A stretch of DNA of 64,000 nt from Aquabacterium sp. A7-Y (GTDB lineage Bacteria; Pseudomonadota; Gammaproteobacteria; Burkholderiales; Burkholderiaceae_C). This document shows positions 52,593 to 61,742 of this stretch, piece by piece (within the stretch, counting starts at the first letter, position 1; each line of letters starts with the position of its first letter). The notes beneath the pieces are model-generated. The model did no database searches. It saw nothing but the letters and a program-made list of their open reading frames with translations, and was not told the DNA's origin. The stretch spans positions 1-64,000 of the forward strand of contig NZ_JAPFBW010000017.1 of the NCBI RefSeq assembly GCF_026153205.1. The letters run 5' to 3'. The translations under genes were made by a program, and so were the position numbers.

Positions 52593-55500
52593 ATGCGCCT
52601 GCCCCTGACCCAGGCCCAGCTGGGCCTCTGGCTCGGCCAGCAGATCGACCCGTCCAACCCGGCCTATCGCACCACCGAGGCGGTCGAGTTGCTCGGTCGG
52701 CTGGATGTCGAGGCCTTGCAGGCGGCGGCCGGCGCCGTGCTGGCCGAAACCGAGGCCCTGCAGATGCGCTTCCACGGCGAGAGCGACGGCGAGCGGCTGC
52801 AGGTGTGGCAGACGCCGGCGGCGGGTCAGCCCACCGTCCCGCCGCTCGTCGATCTTGCCGACCAGCCCGACGCGTGGGGCGCCGCGCGCCGGTGGATCGC
52901 CGAGCGCCAGCGTCGGCCCATCGACCTGGCCTGTGGCCCGCTGTTCGAGACGGCCCTGCTGCGCCTCGCGGCGGAACGCCATCTGTGGGTGCTCTCGGTG
53001 CACCACATCGCGCTGGACGGATACGGCCATGCCTTGCTGGCCCGGCGTGTGGCCGAGCGATATGCGGCGCCGCAAACCGCCACTGCCGGACGCCCGCCGG
53101 CGGCGCGCCGCTTCGCCGACGTGGTGGACGAAGACCGGGCCGAGGTCGACAGCGCCGCCTCCTTGCGCGCCCGCGACTTCTGGCTGGACAAGCTCAGGGG
53201 GGCTGCACGGCCCGCAGCGACCCCGCTCGGGCACGGAGCGCGCCGTGCCGAGGCCGGCCTGGACGCGCATCGCTTCGGCGCCTTGCGGCGCCTGGCCGAG
53301 GCGCAGCGTGCCGACTGGAGCACCTGCTTGCTGGCTGCGACCGCGGCCTGGTGGCAGCGGGTCAGCGGCGAGGCACGGCCGGTGCTCGGCGTGCCCGTGA
53401 TGGGGCGGCTCGGCTCGGCGGCGCTGTCGGTGCCCTGCATGGCGATGAACATCGTGCCGCTGCCCCTCGCGGTCGACGGGCGGCAGAGCTTCGCCGAGTT
53501 GCTGAAGCAGACCACGGCCGAATGGCAGGCGGCCCGGGTGCACCAGCGCTACCGCCACGAGCGGCTGCGCGAGGACCTCGGCCTGGGTCGCGGCGAGCGG
53601 CTGTTCGGCCCGGTCGTCAACCTGATGCCGTTTGACCGCCCCGCACGCTTCGGCGCGCTGCAGGCCCGTGTGCACCGGCTCGCCGCGGGGCCGGTGGAAG
53701 ACCTGTCGGTCGGCTTGATACCTGGCGCCGACGGGGCGCTGCAGATCGAGTTCGAAGCCAATCCGAACGCCTACGACGCTGCCGCGCTCGACACCTTGCG
53801 CGACAGCTATCTGCAGGCGCTGGCTGCGCTGACGGAGCGCCCGGCGCTGCCACTCCAGGAAACACTGGAAGGTGTCGCGCGCGGTCTGCGCCCGGCCCGC
53901 AGCGTGCTGGACGGCGGGCCGCTGCGCGCGCCCGGCGTGCCGGTGTTCGAAGCTTTCGCGGAACAGGCGCGGCGGCATCCGGCGCGTACCGCGATCGAGC
54001 ACGAGGGTGAGGCCTGGTCCTATGGCGACCTGCTGGCCGCGGTGCAAGGCCTGGCGGCACGCCTGCGCGCCGCCGGCGTGCGGCCCGCCGACCGTGTTGC
54101 GATCGCGCTGCCGCGCGGCGCCGCGGCGGTGACCGCGATGCTGGCGGCCTGGTGGGCCGGCGCGGCCTACCTGCCGCTCGACCCCGAGGGCCCGCCGGTG
54201 CGACTGCAAGCGATGCTGGACGATGCGCGGCCCGTGCTGGCGGTGTGCGACACCTCGACCGCCGCGTTGCTGCATGGGCGGCTGCCGGTGCTGCGGGTCG
54301 AGGGCGATCGCTCCCCCCGCGAGGCCGCCGAAACCTGCCGCGCCGTCGTCGACGCGCCGGCCTATGTGCTCTACACCTCGGGCACCACCGGGCGGCCGCG
54401 CGGCGTGGTGGTCGGCCACCGGGCGCTCGCGCATTTCGTTGCCGGCGCGACGCGGGTCTACGGGCTGAGCCCGGCCGACCGCGTGCTGCAGTTCGCGCCG
54501 CTGCATTTCGATGCCAGCGTCGAGGAGATCTTCGGAACCTTGAGCGTCGGTGCGACGCTGGTGGTGCGCAGCGAGGCCATGCTCGAATCGGTGCCGGCCC
54601 TGCTGGCGGGCTGCGCCCGACACGGCGTCACGGTGCTGGACCTGCCGACCGCCTACTGGCATGAGCTGGCCTATGCCGTGGATGCCGCTGCGCTCGGGCT
54701 GCCGGCCAGCCTGCGGCTGGTCATCATCGGCGGTGAGGCGGCCCTGCCGGAGCGGGTGGCGCGCTGGCGCGCCAGGGTGGGCCCCGGCGTCACGCTGCTC
54801 AACACCTACGGCCCCACCGAAACCACCGTGATCTGCACCACCGCCGTGCTGGCCGGCCCGCAGGCTCCGGCCGATGCCAACGCGCCGGTGACCATCGGCC
54901 GGCCGCTGCCCGGCGTCGAGGTCGCGGTGGTCGATGAACGCCTGGAGCCCCTGCCGCCAGGCAGCGACGGCGAGCTGTGTGTGCTGGGTGCCGGCCTGGC
55001 CGACGGTTATCTGGGCCAGCCCGAAGCGACGACGGCGCGGTTTGTCGAGCTGGACACCGGGGCCGGCCCGCGGCGCGCCTATCGCACCGGCGACCGGGTG
55101 CGACTCGGGCCCGAGGGCCAGCTGCACTACCTGGGCCGGCTGGATGACGAGTTCAAGCTCAGCGGGCTGCGCATCGACCCGGCCGAGGTCGAGACGGCCC
55201 TGCTCGGTGTGGCCGGGGTGCGCGAAGCGGCCGTCGTCGGTCAGTCGCTGGGGCAGGGCGTCAAGCGACTGGCCGCCTTCGTGGTCGGCGACCTGCCGCT
55301 GTCCGAGCTGGGCAGCCTGCGCAGCCAACTGCTGCAGCGCCTGCCAGCACCGGCGGTGCCGACCGCCTTCGAGCGGGTCGAGCGCCTGCCGCGCAATGCC
55401 AACGGCAAGATCGACCGGCGCGCCTTGCGCGAACGCCTGCTCGCCTTGCCGCAGCCGCTGTCGCCTGTCGAGGCCTCGCCGCGCGAGCAGGCGGTGCTGG

Positions 55501-56555
55501 CCGTGTGGCAGGAGGTGCTGGGCCTGCCGGGCTTGTCGGGCGAGGCCGACTTCTTTGCGCTGGGCGGGCGTTCGCTGCAGGCCATCCAGGTCGCAGCGCG
55601 GCTGATGGCCCGGCTTGGACACGAGGTGCCGGTGTCGCTGTTGTTCAAGCACCCGACGGCCGCGGCGCTGGCGCAGGCGCTGGCGGTGCTGGACGACACG
55701 GCTCCCCCTCCCGTGCGCCGTGGGGCCGACGCGCTGGCACCGGTCTTCACCATCCAGCCGCGGCGTGCCGGCGACACGCGGCCCATCCTGTTCTGCCTGC
55801 CCCCGGCCGAGGGGCTGGCCTGGTGTTACCTGGGGCTGAGCCGTCACCTCGGCGACCTGCCCATCGTCGGTCTGCAGGCCAGCGGGCTCAGCGAGGCGGG
55901 GCTGCCCGAGTGGGACCAGATGCTGGATGCCTACGCCGCGCACATCCGGGACCTGCAGCCCCACGGGCCCTATCGGCTGCTGGGCTGGTCCTCCGGCGGT
56001 GTGCTGGCGCACGCGCTGGCCTGCCGGCTGCAGACGGCGGGCCAGACGGTCGAACTGCTCGCGCTGATCGACAGCTATCCGCCCGAAGCCTGGGGCGAGC
56101 GGCCCGCCCCGCAGCTGGCCCAGGCGCTGGAAGCCCTGCTCGACATCACCGGTGATGCGCTGCCGGCCGGTGGCCTGCAGCGCGAGCCGGTCTTCGCGTT
56201 GCTGCGCCGGCCCGGCAGCCCCCTGGCACACTTGAGCGAGGCCGACCTCGACCGCTTGAGCGCCGTGACCTTGAACACGATGCGGCAGTTCCGCGTCGCC
56301 CGCACACCGCGCTTCGTCGGCGACGTGTTGTTTTTCCAGGCCCTGCAGGCAGGGCCCACGCCGCACACCCCGCGGAGCTGGAACCCTTACCTCACCGGCA
56401 GCACCCAGGTGGTGCCGATCGACAGCACCCATGTGCAGATGACGGCGCCCGCGCCGCTGGCCCACATCGCTGCCGTGCTCGCCCACCGGCTGAACGTGAC
56501 AGTGCGGGGGCGGCGCAGCGCGGACGCCAGACACGACCCCGAGACCCAGGAGTAA
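52593..56555 (+). CDS. Single-module NRPS, C-A-T-TE, EntF-like with a lysine-type adenylation pocket
   Basis: 1320 residues with EntF architecture. The condensation domain has HHIALDG at 137-143. The adenylation domain has YTSGTTGRPRG from 594, YRTGDRVRLGP, GRLDDEFKLSGLRIDPAEVE and NANGKIDRRAL. The carrier Ser is S994 (ALGGRSLQA). The thioesterase has GWSSGG with S1133 and THVQM with H1280. Pocket residues read against GrsA are D640-A641-E644-D-I-G-T-V-I-K, unlike the D-V-W-H serine code of EntF and close to published lysine codes (D-A-E-x-I-G-x-V-V-K). It should join DHB from EntB to lysine and release by hydrolysis or cyclisation. No MbtH-like protein gene is in the cluster. Confidence 0.93.
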   Translation: MRLPLTQAQLGLWLGQQIDPSNPAYRTTEAVELLGRLDVEALQAAAGAVLAETEALQMRFHGESDGERLQVWQTPAAGQPTVPPLVDLADQPDAWGAARRWIAERQRRPIDLACGPLFETALLRLAAERHLWVLSVHHIALDGYGHALLARRVAERYAAPQTATAGRPPAARRFADVVDEDRAEVDSAASLRARDFWLDKLRGAARPAATPLGHGARRAEAGLDAHRFGALRRLAEAQRADWSTCLLAATAAWWQRVSGEARPVLGVPVMGRLGSAALSVPCMAMNIVPLPLAVDGRQSFAELLKQTTAEWQAARVHQRYRHERLREDLGLGRGERLFGPVVNLMPFDRPARFGALQARVHRLAAGPVEDLSVGLIPGADGALQIEFEANPNAYDAAALDTLRDSYLQALAALTERPALPLQETLEGVARGLRPARSVLDGGPLRAPGVPVFEAFAEQARRHPARTAIEHEGEAWSYGDLLAAVQGLAARLRAAGVRPADRVAIALPRGAAAVTAMLAAWWAGAAYLPLDPEGPPVRLQAMLDDARPVLAVCDTSTAALLHGRLPVLRVEGDRSPREAAETCRAVVDAPAYVLYTSGTTGRPRGVVVGHRALAHFVAGATRVYGLSPADRVLQFAPLHFDASVEEIFGTLSVGATLVVRSEAMLESVPALLAGCARHGVTVLDLPTAYWHELAYAVDAAALGLPASLRLVIIGGEAALPERVARWRARVGPGVTLLNTYGPTETTVICTTAVLAGPQAPADANAPVTIGRPLPGVEVAVVDERLEPLPPGSDGELCVLGAGLADGYLGQPEATTARFVELDTGAGPRRAYRTGDRVRLGPEGQLHYLGRLDDEFKLSGLRIDPAEVETALLGVAGVREAAVVGQSLGQGVKRLAAFVVGDLPLSELGSLRSQLLQRLPAPAVPTAFERVERLPRNANGKIDRRALRERLLALPQPLSPVEASPREQAVLAVWQEVLGLPGLSGEADFFALGGRSLQAIQVAARLMARLGHEVPVSLLFKHPTAAALAQALAVLDDTAPPPVRRGADALAPVFTIQPRRAGDTRPILFCLPPAEGLAWCYLGLSRHLGDLPIVGLQASGLSEAGLPEWDQMLDAYAAHIRDLQPHGPYRLLGWSSGGVLAHALACRLQTAGQTVELLALIDSYPPEAWGERPAPQLAQALEALLDITGDALPAGGLQREPVFALLRRPGSPLAHLSEADLDRLSAVTLNTMRQFRVARTPRFVGDVLFFQALQAGPTPHTPRSWNPYLTGSTQVVPIDSTHVQMTAPAPLAHIAAVLAHRLNVTVRGRRSADARHDPETQE

Positions 56556-56563
56556 CGCTGACC

Positions 56564-57388
56564 ATGACCCCTCCCGCCCCAGGCCGCACGCCGCCGCGTC
56601 TGCTGCGCGTGCGCCGCAGCGAGCGCGTGACCCCCGAGATGCAGCGTGTGACGCTCGCCGGGCCGGCGCTCGCCGGTTTTCCCGAGGACAGCGCGGGCGC
56701 CCACATCAAGCTGATGTTCCCGCGCCAGGGGCAGGCCGAGCCGGTCCTGCCCACGCTCGGTCCTGACGGCCCGGTGTGGCCGCCGGCGCCTCTCAAGCCC
56801 ATCCTGCGCACCTACACCGTGGCCCGCTACGATGCCGCCGCCGGCGAGCTGGACGTCGACTTCGTGCTGCACGGCGATGAAGGCGTGGCGTCGCGCTGGG
56901 CCGCGCGGGCCCGTTCGGGCGACGCGATCGGCCTCGCCGGGCCGGGCGGCCCGGCGCGCTTCTGCCCCGGGGCTGACTGGCACCTCGTGATCGGCGACCC
57001 CAGTTCGCTCGCGATGGTGCAGAGCGTACTCGATGCGCTGCCGCCCACGGCGCGCGGTTATGCCTTGCTCGAAGTGCCCAACCGCCACGAGATCCGCCCG
57101 CTCGCGGTGCCCGGCAGCCTGGAGTTGCGCTGGCTGTCGCGCGAAGGTGCGCCGGCGGGCGACAGCCGCCTGCTGCTGCACGCGGTGCAGCGGCTGCCCT
57201 GGCTGCACGGACGCCTGTCGGTGTCGCTGGCCGGCGAGAGCACCCAGGTGGTCGCGATCCGCGACCACCTGCTGGTCGAGCGCGGTGTCGCGCGCGGCGA
57301 CATGTACGCGGTGCCCTACTGGAAGGATCGCCACACCGAGGAGGCCTACCACGAGGAACGCCACCGCTTGATGGACGAGGTCGCCTGA
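56564..57388 (+). CDS. Siderophore-interacting protein, FAD-dependent ferric reductase (ViuB-like)
   Basis: 274 residues. The FAD-binding RTYTVARYDAAAGELDVDFVLHG and the GDAIGLAGPGG block, followed by the NAD(P)-binding part (WHLVIGDPSSLAMVQSVL), match the SIP family. The C-terminus YAVPYWKDRHTEEAYHEERH is characteristic. These cytosolic flavoproteins reduce ferric siderophores to release iron. It starts 9 bases after the NRPS stop and ends 25 bases before entA, inside the biosynthetic operon, so synthesis, uptake and iron release are co-expressed. Confidence 0.92.
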   Translation: MTPPAPGRTPPRLLRVRRSERVTPEMQRVTLAGPALAGFPEDSAGAHIKLMFPRQGQAEPVLPTLGPDGPVWPPAPLKPILRTYTVARYDAAAGELDVDFVLHGDEGVASRWAARARSGDAIGLAGPGGPARFCPGADWHLVIGDPSSLAMVQSVLDALPPTARGYALLEVPNRHEIRPLAVPGSLELRWLSREGAPAGDSRLLLHAVQRLPWLHGRLSVSLAGESTQVVAIRDHLLVERGVARGDMYAVPYWKDRHTEEAYHEERHRLMDEVA

Positions 57389-57413
57389 GGTGCGGCCGCT
57401 GGAGGACAAGCAG

Positions 57414-58190
57414 ATGAACGAGTTCGGCGACCAGGTGGTCCTGGTCACGGGAGCCGCCCAGGGCATAGGCGCGGCCGTCGCAAGGCACTTCGCGGACAGC
57501 GGCGCGCGGGTGGCGCTGCTCGACCGCTCGGGTGCCGTGCGCGACGCTGCGGCGACACTGGCGGTGGGCGGCGCGGCGACCCTGCCGCTGCAGGCCGACG
57601 TGCGCGATGGGGCGGTGCTGGAATGGGCGGTGGAGCTCGCCGAGACCCAGCTGGGGCCCATCGACATCCTGGTGCACGCGGCCGGCGTGCTGCGCACCGG
57701 CGACGCGCTGGAGATGAACGAGGACGACTGGCAGCTGACCCTGGACACCAATGCCGGGGGCTTGTGGCGCAGCTGCGCCGCGGTGGCGCGGCGCATGCGG
57801 CCGCGCCGGCGCGGCACCATCGTCGCGATCGGCTCCAACGCGGCGGCCGTGCCGCGTGTCGGCATGGCGGCTTACGCCGCGTCCAAGGCCGCGGCGGCGC
57901 ACATGATGCGCTGCCTGGCCCTGGAGCTGGCACCGCACGGGATCCGCTGCAACATGGTCTCGCCCGGCTCGACCGATACGCCGATGCAGCGTCAGCTGTG
58001 GCGCGGTCCGGAGAGTGAGGCGGAGGTGATTCGCGGCACGCTGGACAGCTGGCGGCTGGGCATCCCGCTGGGCCGCATCGCGGACCCGCAGGACATCGTC
58101 GAAGCGGTGGCCTTCCTCGCCAGCTCGCGCGCGCGCCACATCACGATGCACGACTTGCGGGTGGACGGCGGCGCCACCCTGGGAGCCTGA
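57414..58190 (+). CDS. entA: 2,3-dihydro-2,3-dihydroxybenzoate dehydrogenase (EntA)
   Basis: 258 residues, short-chain dehydrogenase. The cofactor motif is [17 protein letters not shown] and the active site is [19 protein letters not shown] with the preceding Ser/Asn region (IGSNAAAV). The [14 protein letters not shown] and final [16 protein letters not shown] blocks match EntA/DhbA. It oxidises dihydro-DHB to 2,3-DHB with NAD+. ATG 57414 has GGAGG 9 bases upstream; a GTG at 57390 is an unlikely alternative. Note the order: entA follows the SIP gene rather than sitting next to entB. Confidence 0.93.
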   Translation: MNEFGDQVVLVTGAAQGIGAAVARHFADSGARVALLDRSGAVRDAAATLAVGGAATLPLQADVRDGAVLEWAVELAETQLGPIDILVHAAGVLRTGDALEMNEDDWQLTLDTNAGGLWRSCAAVARRMRPRRRGTIVAIGSNAAAVPRVGMAAYAASKAAAAHMMRCLALELAPHGIRCNMVSPGSTDTPMQRQLWRGPESEAEVIRGTLDSWRLGIPLGRIADPQDIVEAVAFLASSRARHITMHDLRVDGGATLGA

Positions 58191-58191
58191 G

Positions 58192-59328
58192 ATGCGGCGT
58201 CGTGATCTGCTGCTGCGTGGCACCGCCGCCTCGGTGGCCTGCCTCGGCCTGCCCGGTACCTCGCGGGCGGCGGCCGAGGTCGAGCTGACCGACCTGGCCG
58301 GGCGCCGGGTCGCCGTGCCGGCGCGCGTCGAACGTGTGCTGCTCGGCGAAGGGCGTTTCCTGCCCACGCTTGCGCTGCTCGACCGCGAGGACCCGCTGGC
58401 CCGGCTGGCCGGCATGATGGGCGAGTTCGAGCGGCTCGATGCGCCCGGCTATGGGCAGTGGCGCAGCCGCTTCCCGCGGCTCGACGCGGTGCCGCGGGTG
58501 GGCCGTGCGACGGGCGGCAGCTTCAGCGTGGAGCAGGCCATCGCGCTGCGGCCGCAGCTGGCGGTGTTCGGCCTAGAAGGCCATGGCCCGGCACCGCAGG
58601 ACCGCGAGACCCTCGCGCGGCTGCAGGCGGCCGGTTGCGCCATCCTTTTCATCGACCTGCGCCAGGACCCGCTGCTCAACACGCCACGCAGCGTCAGCCT
58701 GCTGGGGCAGGCCCTGGGCCGGCCGCGCGAGGCGGCCGAATTCGTCGGCTACTACCGGCAGGAAGCGGCTCGCGTGACCGAGGTGCTCAAGACCCGCCGG
58801 CCGCCAGCGCCTGCCGTTTTCCTGGAGAACCGGGTCGGCCTGGGGGAAGGCTGCTGCGACACCATGGTGGGGCTGATGGGCAAGCTGCTCGATGCCGCCG
58901 GCGGCCGCAACATCGCACGCGGCCGGGTGCCGGGCGAGGACGGCACCCTGAGTCTGGAGTACCTGCTGTCGGCGCAGCCGCAGTGCTACATCGGCACGGC
59001 CATCGGCGGCGCCGCGACGGCGCAAGCGGGTTCGATGCGCGTGGCGCTCGGCGCCGGGGTCGACGAGCCGGCCGCCCGGGCCTCGCTGCGGCGCGCCTTG
59101 CAGCGCCGCGGCATTGCCCAGCTGCAGGCCGTGCAGGCGGGCCGGGCTTACGCGATCTGGCACCACTTCTACAACTCGCCCTTCAACGTCGCGGCGCTGC
59201 AGGTGTTTGCCCAGTGGCTGCACCCGCAGACCTTTGCCACGCTGGACCCGCGCGCGACGCTGGAGACGCTGTACCGCCGCTTCCAGCCGGTACCGCTCGA
59301 CGGGCAGTACTGGGTGAGCCTGCGATGA
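58192..59328 (+). CDS. Fe-siderophore ABC transporter substrate-binding protein, Tat-like signal
   Basis: 378 residues, class III (FepB/BtuF-type) binding fold. The signal MRRRDLLLRGTAASVACLG has a twin-arginine form. The mature part starts VELTDLAGRRVAVPARVERVLLGEG, then RVGRATGGSFSVEQAIALRPQLAVFG and ILFIDLRQDPLLNTPRSVSLLGQALG. It carries the ferric siderophore across the periplasm to the permease. One base after the entA stop; its own stop overlaps the permease start. Confidence 0.88.
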   Translation: MRRRDLLLRGTAASVACLGLPGTSRAAAEVELTDLAGRRVAVPARVERVLLGEGRFLPTLALLDREDPLARLAGMMGEFERLDAPGYGQWRSRFPRLDAVPRVGRATGGSFSVEQAIALRPQLAVFGLEGHGPAPQDRETLARLQAAGCAILFIDLRQDPLLNTPRSVSLLGQALGRPREAAEFVGYYRQEAARVTEVLKTRRPPAPAVFLENRVGLGEGCCDTMVGLMGKLLDAAGGRNIARGRVPGEDGTLSLEYLLSAQPQCYIGTAIGGAATAQAGSMRVALGAGVDEPAARASLRRALQRRGIAQLQAVQAGRAYAIWHHFYNSPFNVAALQVFAQWLHPQTFATLDPRATLETLYRRFQPVPLDGQYWVSLR

Positions 59329-60395
59329 ACAGCATGGCGCAAGGCCTTGCCTTCGAAGCCACGCCGCTGGCCCGGCGTTACGCGCGTTTCGTGTGGCGGC
59401 GCTGGCTGCTGCTGGCCGGATTGGCGCTGGCGGTGCTGCTGTCGGTGGCCGGCGACCTGGCCACCGGGCCGTCGGCCTTCCCGCTGGCCGAGGTGCTGGG
59501 CGGCCTCTGGAACCCGGACTCGCTGACCGAGGCCCGGCGCGTGATCCTGTGGGAGGTGAGGGCGCCGGCGGCCGTGATGGCCCTGGTGGTCGGGGCCTGC
59601 CTGGGGCTGGCCGGAGCGCAGATGCAGACCGTGCTCGACAACCCGCTGGCCGAACCCTTCACCCTCGGCGTCTCCACAGCGGGTGCAGTCGGCGCCTCCC
59701 TGGTCATCGTGCTCGGCGGGTCCTTCACGCTGCTCGGCGAGAACGTCGCGATCCCCGGCGGCGCCTTCGCCTGCGCGGCGGGGGCGACCCTGCTGATCCA
59801 GGCCCTGTCACGCCGTTTCGGCGCCACGGCCGACACCGTGCTGCTGTTCGGCATCGGGCTGCTGTTCACCTTCGAGGCGCTGCTGTGGCTGCTGCAGTTC
59901 ATCGCCGACAGCGACGCGCTGCAGCAGATCGTGTTCTGGACCATGGGCAGCCTGAGTCCATCGACCTGGAGCAAGATCGCGCTGGTGGCGGGGGTACTGG
60001 CGGTCTGCTCGGTCGATCTGGTGCGCCACACCTGGGCGCTGACGGCGCTGCGCGCCGGCGAGGAGCAGGCCCGCAGCTTCGGCGTCGCGGTGGAGTCGCT
60101 GCGGCTGCACACGCTGCTGCGTGTCAGCGCGCTGAGCGCCGCGGCGCTGGCCTTTGTCGGCATCATCGGTTTCGTCGCGCTGGTCGGCCCGCACATCGCG
60201 CGGCTGCTGGTTGGCGAGGACCACCGCGTCTACCTGCCGGCCAGTGCACTGGCCGGCGCGCTGATGCTCTCGCTGGCCTCCATCCTCAGCAAGTCCATTC
60301 TCCCGGGGGTGGTGCTGCCGATCGGCATCGTCACGGCCCTGGTCGGCGTGCCGATGTTCATGGTGCTGGTGCTGGCGCGCAGGAGGGGGCGATGA
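59325..60395 (+). CDS. FecCD-family iron-siderophore permease
   Basis: 356 residues, about ten hydrophobic helices. LWEVRAPAAVMALVVGACLGLAG is the LxRxPR-type FecCD motif, followed by MQTVLDNPLAEPFTLGVSTAGA and GFVALVGPHIARLLVGEDHR (the ATPase-contacting loop). There is only one permease gene, where Fep systems have two, so the channel is presumably a homodimer as in BtuC. ATGA overlaps tie it to the binding protein and, 4 bases in, to the ATPase. Confidence 0.92.
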   Translation: MNSMAQGLAFEATPLARRYARFVWRRWLLLAGLALAVLLSVAGDLATGPSAFPLAEVLGGLWNPDSLTEARRVILWEVRAPAAVMALVVGACLGLAGAQMQTVLDNPLAEPFTLGVSTAGAVGASLVIVLGGSFTLLGENVAIPGGAFACAAGATLLIQALSRRFGATADTVLLFGIGLLFTFEALLWLLQFIADSDALQQIVFWTMGSLSPSTWSKIALVAGVLAVCSVDLVRHTWALTALRAGEEQARSFGVAVESLRLHTLLRVSALSAAALAFVGIIGFVALVGPHIARLLVGEDHRVYLPASALAGALMLSLASILSKSILPGVVLPIGIVTALVGVPMFMVLVLARRRGR

Positions 60396-61213
60396 GCCGT
60401 CACGGGACAGCGATCGATACCCGTGCTGCCGCGCACGCCGGATTGGTGTTGCAGGACCTGCGTGTCGGCTACCGCGGCCGGGCAGTGATCGAGGGTCTGG
60501 CCCTGGGCCCGGTGCCGCCGGCCTCCGTGGTGGCGCTGGTCGGGCCGAACGGCGCCGGCAAGTCCACGCTGATGCGCGGTGTCGCCGGCCTCTGCCGGGC
60601 CGGCGGCACACTGCGCCTCGACGGCGAGGACATCACCCGGCTGCGTCCCGCCGAGCGGCTGCAGCGCATCGGCTACCTGCCGCAGGCCTTGCCGCAGCCG
60701 ACGCCGCTGGTGGTCTACGAATCGCTGCTGGCCTCGGTGCGCGCGGGCCGCCCGAGCTGGGGGCGCCCCCATGCGGAGGCCCGCATCGAAGCCGTGGTCG
60801 AGCGGCTGGAGCTGCGGCCGCTGGCGCTGCGCCGGCTCGACGAGCTGTCGGGCGGGCAACGCCAGATGGTGGGGCTGGCGCAGGTGCTGGTGCGCCAGCC
60901 CGGCCTCCTGCTGCTGGACGAGCCGACCAGTGCACTGGATCTGCGCTGGCAGATCAAGGTGCTGCAGGTGGTGCGCGAGGAGGTCCAGCACCACGGCGGC
61001 ATCGCGCTGGTGGCCCTGCACGACCTCAATCTGGCGCTGCGCTTCTGCGATCGCATCGCCGTACTGGCCGCCGGCCGCCTGCTGGTCTGCGGCGCTCCCG
61101 GCGAGGTGTTCGACGAGACGGTGCTGCGCCACACCTATGGCGTGGAAGGCCGGGTCGAGCGCTGTTCTCTGGGCCACCCGGTCGTGGTGGTGGACCGCGT
61201 GGCGGCGGGCTGA
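60392..61213 (+). CDS. Iron-siderophore ABC transporter ATP-binding protein
   Basis: 273 residues. Walker A is LVGPNGAGKSTLMRG, the Q-loop is YLPQALPQPTPL, the signature is LDELSGGQRQMVGLAQ, Walker B is LLLLDEPTSALDLRWQ, and the switch His is in VALHDLNLALRFCD. The FepC-type spacing and the C-terminal extension (GEVFDETVLRHTYGVEGRV) fit siderophore import. Last gene of the operon that begins with entC. Confidence 0.94.
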   Translation: MSRHGTAIDTRAAAHAGLVLQDLRVGYRGRAVIEGLALGPVPPASVVALVGPNGAGKSTLMRGVAGLCRAGGTLRLDGEDITRLRPAERLQRIGYLPQALPQPTPLVVYESLLASVRAGRPSWGRPHAEARIEAVVERLELRPLALRRLDELSGGQRQMVGLAQVLVRQPGLLLLDEPTSALDLRWQIKVLQVVREEVQHHGGIALVALHDLNLALRFCDRIAVLAAGRLLVCGAPGEVFDETVLRHTYGVEGRVERCSLGHPVVVVDRVAAG

Positions 61214-61304
61214 GTGTGACGCGGCTGGCCGGTCGCGCCGGCCGCAATGTGCCGAGGTGTCGGCCGCTGCCTCAGGGTCTTCGCATGACCCCTTGATGAA
61301 AGGG

Positions 61305-61331
61305 CGACCCGAAAGGTCGGTTCCTTTTCCT
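61305..61331 (+). terminator. Probable terminator of the siderophore operon
   Basis: CGACC-CGAAA-GGTCG hairpin (61305-61319) followed by GTTCCTTTTCC. The stem is short but has a pyrimidine-rich tail, and it is 90 bp beyond the last operon stop. Confidence 0.5.
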
Positions 61332-61407
61332 TCCCAAGCCTGGTACCTGTTTACTTCGACAGATTGTTAGAGATGCGAGGGCACGCATAAACTGCTTCGC
61401 ATACAAG

Positions 61408-61428
61408 TTGTCGACTACCGGTCGACAA
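61408..61428. promoter_or_regulatory. Perfect 8-bp inverted repeat, candidate operator upstream of nadB
   Basis: TTGTCGAC-TACCG-GTCGACAA, 21 bp, in the AT-richer part of the intergenic region, about 315 bp before the nadB ATG. Size and symmetry suit a dimeric repressor. I do not recognise the regulator. Confidence 0.5.
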
Positions 61429-61742
61429 GCCATAACTAGCCAGGTGAGGGATCATGAGCGATGTTGCCTTTGGGCAGTGCACTGAAAGTGCGCTGTGCCG
61501 GCGCATCCTGGGAGTCGGCGCAGGGCCCACTGCGCACCGTCGGTCTTGACAAGGACTCCCTTCCATCGATGTTCGACCGCTCCGTGCATCCCGGCGTCCA
61601 CCGCCGGGTTGTGCGTCCATCGCAGACTCGTGCTGCGGAAATGGTCGGCGGATCACGACGCTCTCAACCAGCTGGTTCAGGCAGTCAGGCAGTCTCTGCA
61701 CCGGGGACTGCCGAACCCTATTCTCAACGTCGGTCGAATGGT

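Larger units (their letters stand above)
61214..61742. other. Intergenic region between the siderophore operon and nadB
   Basis: 529 bp. After the ATPase stop are two small hairpins (GGGTC/GACCC at 61275-61291 and CGACC-CGAAA-GGTCG at 61305-61319, the latter followed by a T-rich stretch TTCCTTTTCC): a probable terminator for the operon. Then comes a locally AT-richer segment with ATGCGA/TCGCAT (61373-61402) and the inverted repeat at 61408-61428. The 250 bp before nadB are open in nadB's frame but have no protein-like content. Confidence 0.6.

Noticed and set aside
52239-56534. A very long open frame (over 1400 codons) on the minus strand opposite the NRPS
   Set aside because: Low-complexity Arg/Gly/His/Gln-rich translation with no domain. 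It is the antisense shadow of a GC-rich gene whose plus-strand product has every NRPS motif.
52593-56555. Calling the NRPS a standard enterobactin EntF
   Set aside because: Architecture fits, but the pocket residues D-A-E-D-I-G do not match the serine code, so the enterobactin assignment is not supported.
61461-61742. An N-terminal extension of NadB by 94 residues
   Set aside because: The extra sequence has no similarity to NadB and the FAD-binding fold starts immediately after ATG 61743, although that ATG has only a weak ribosome site.
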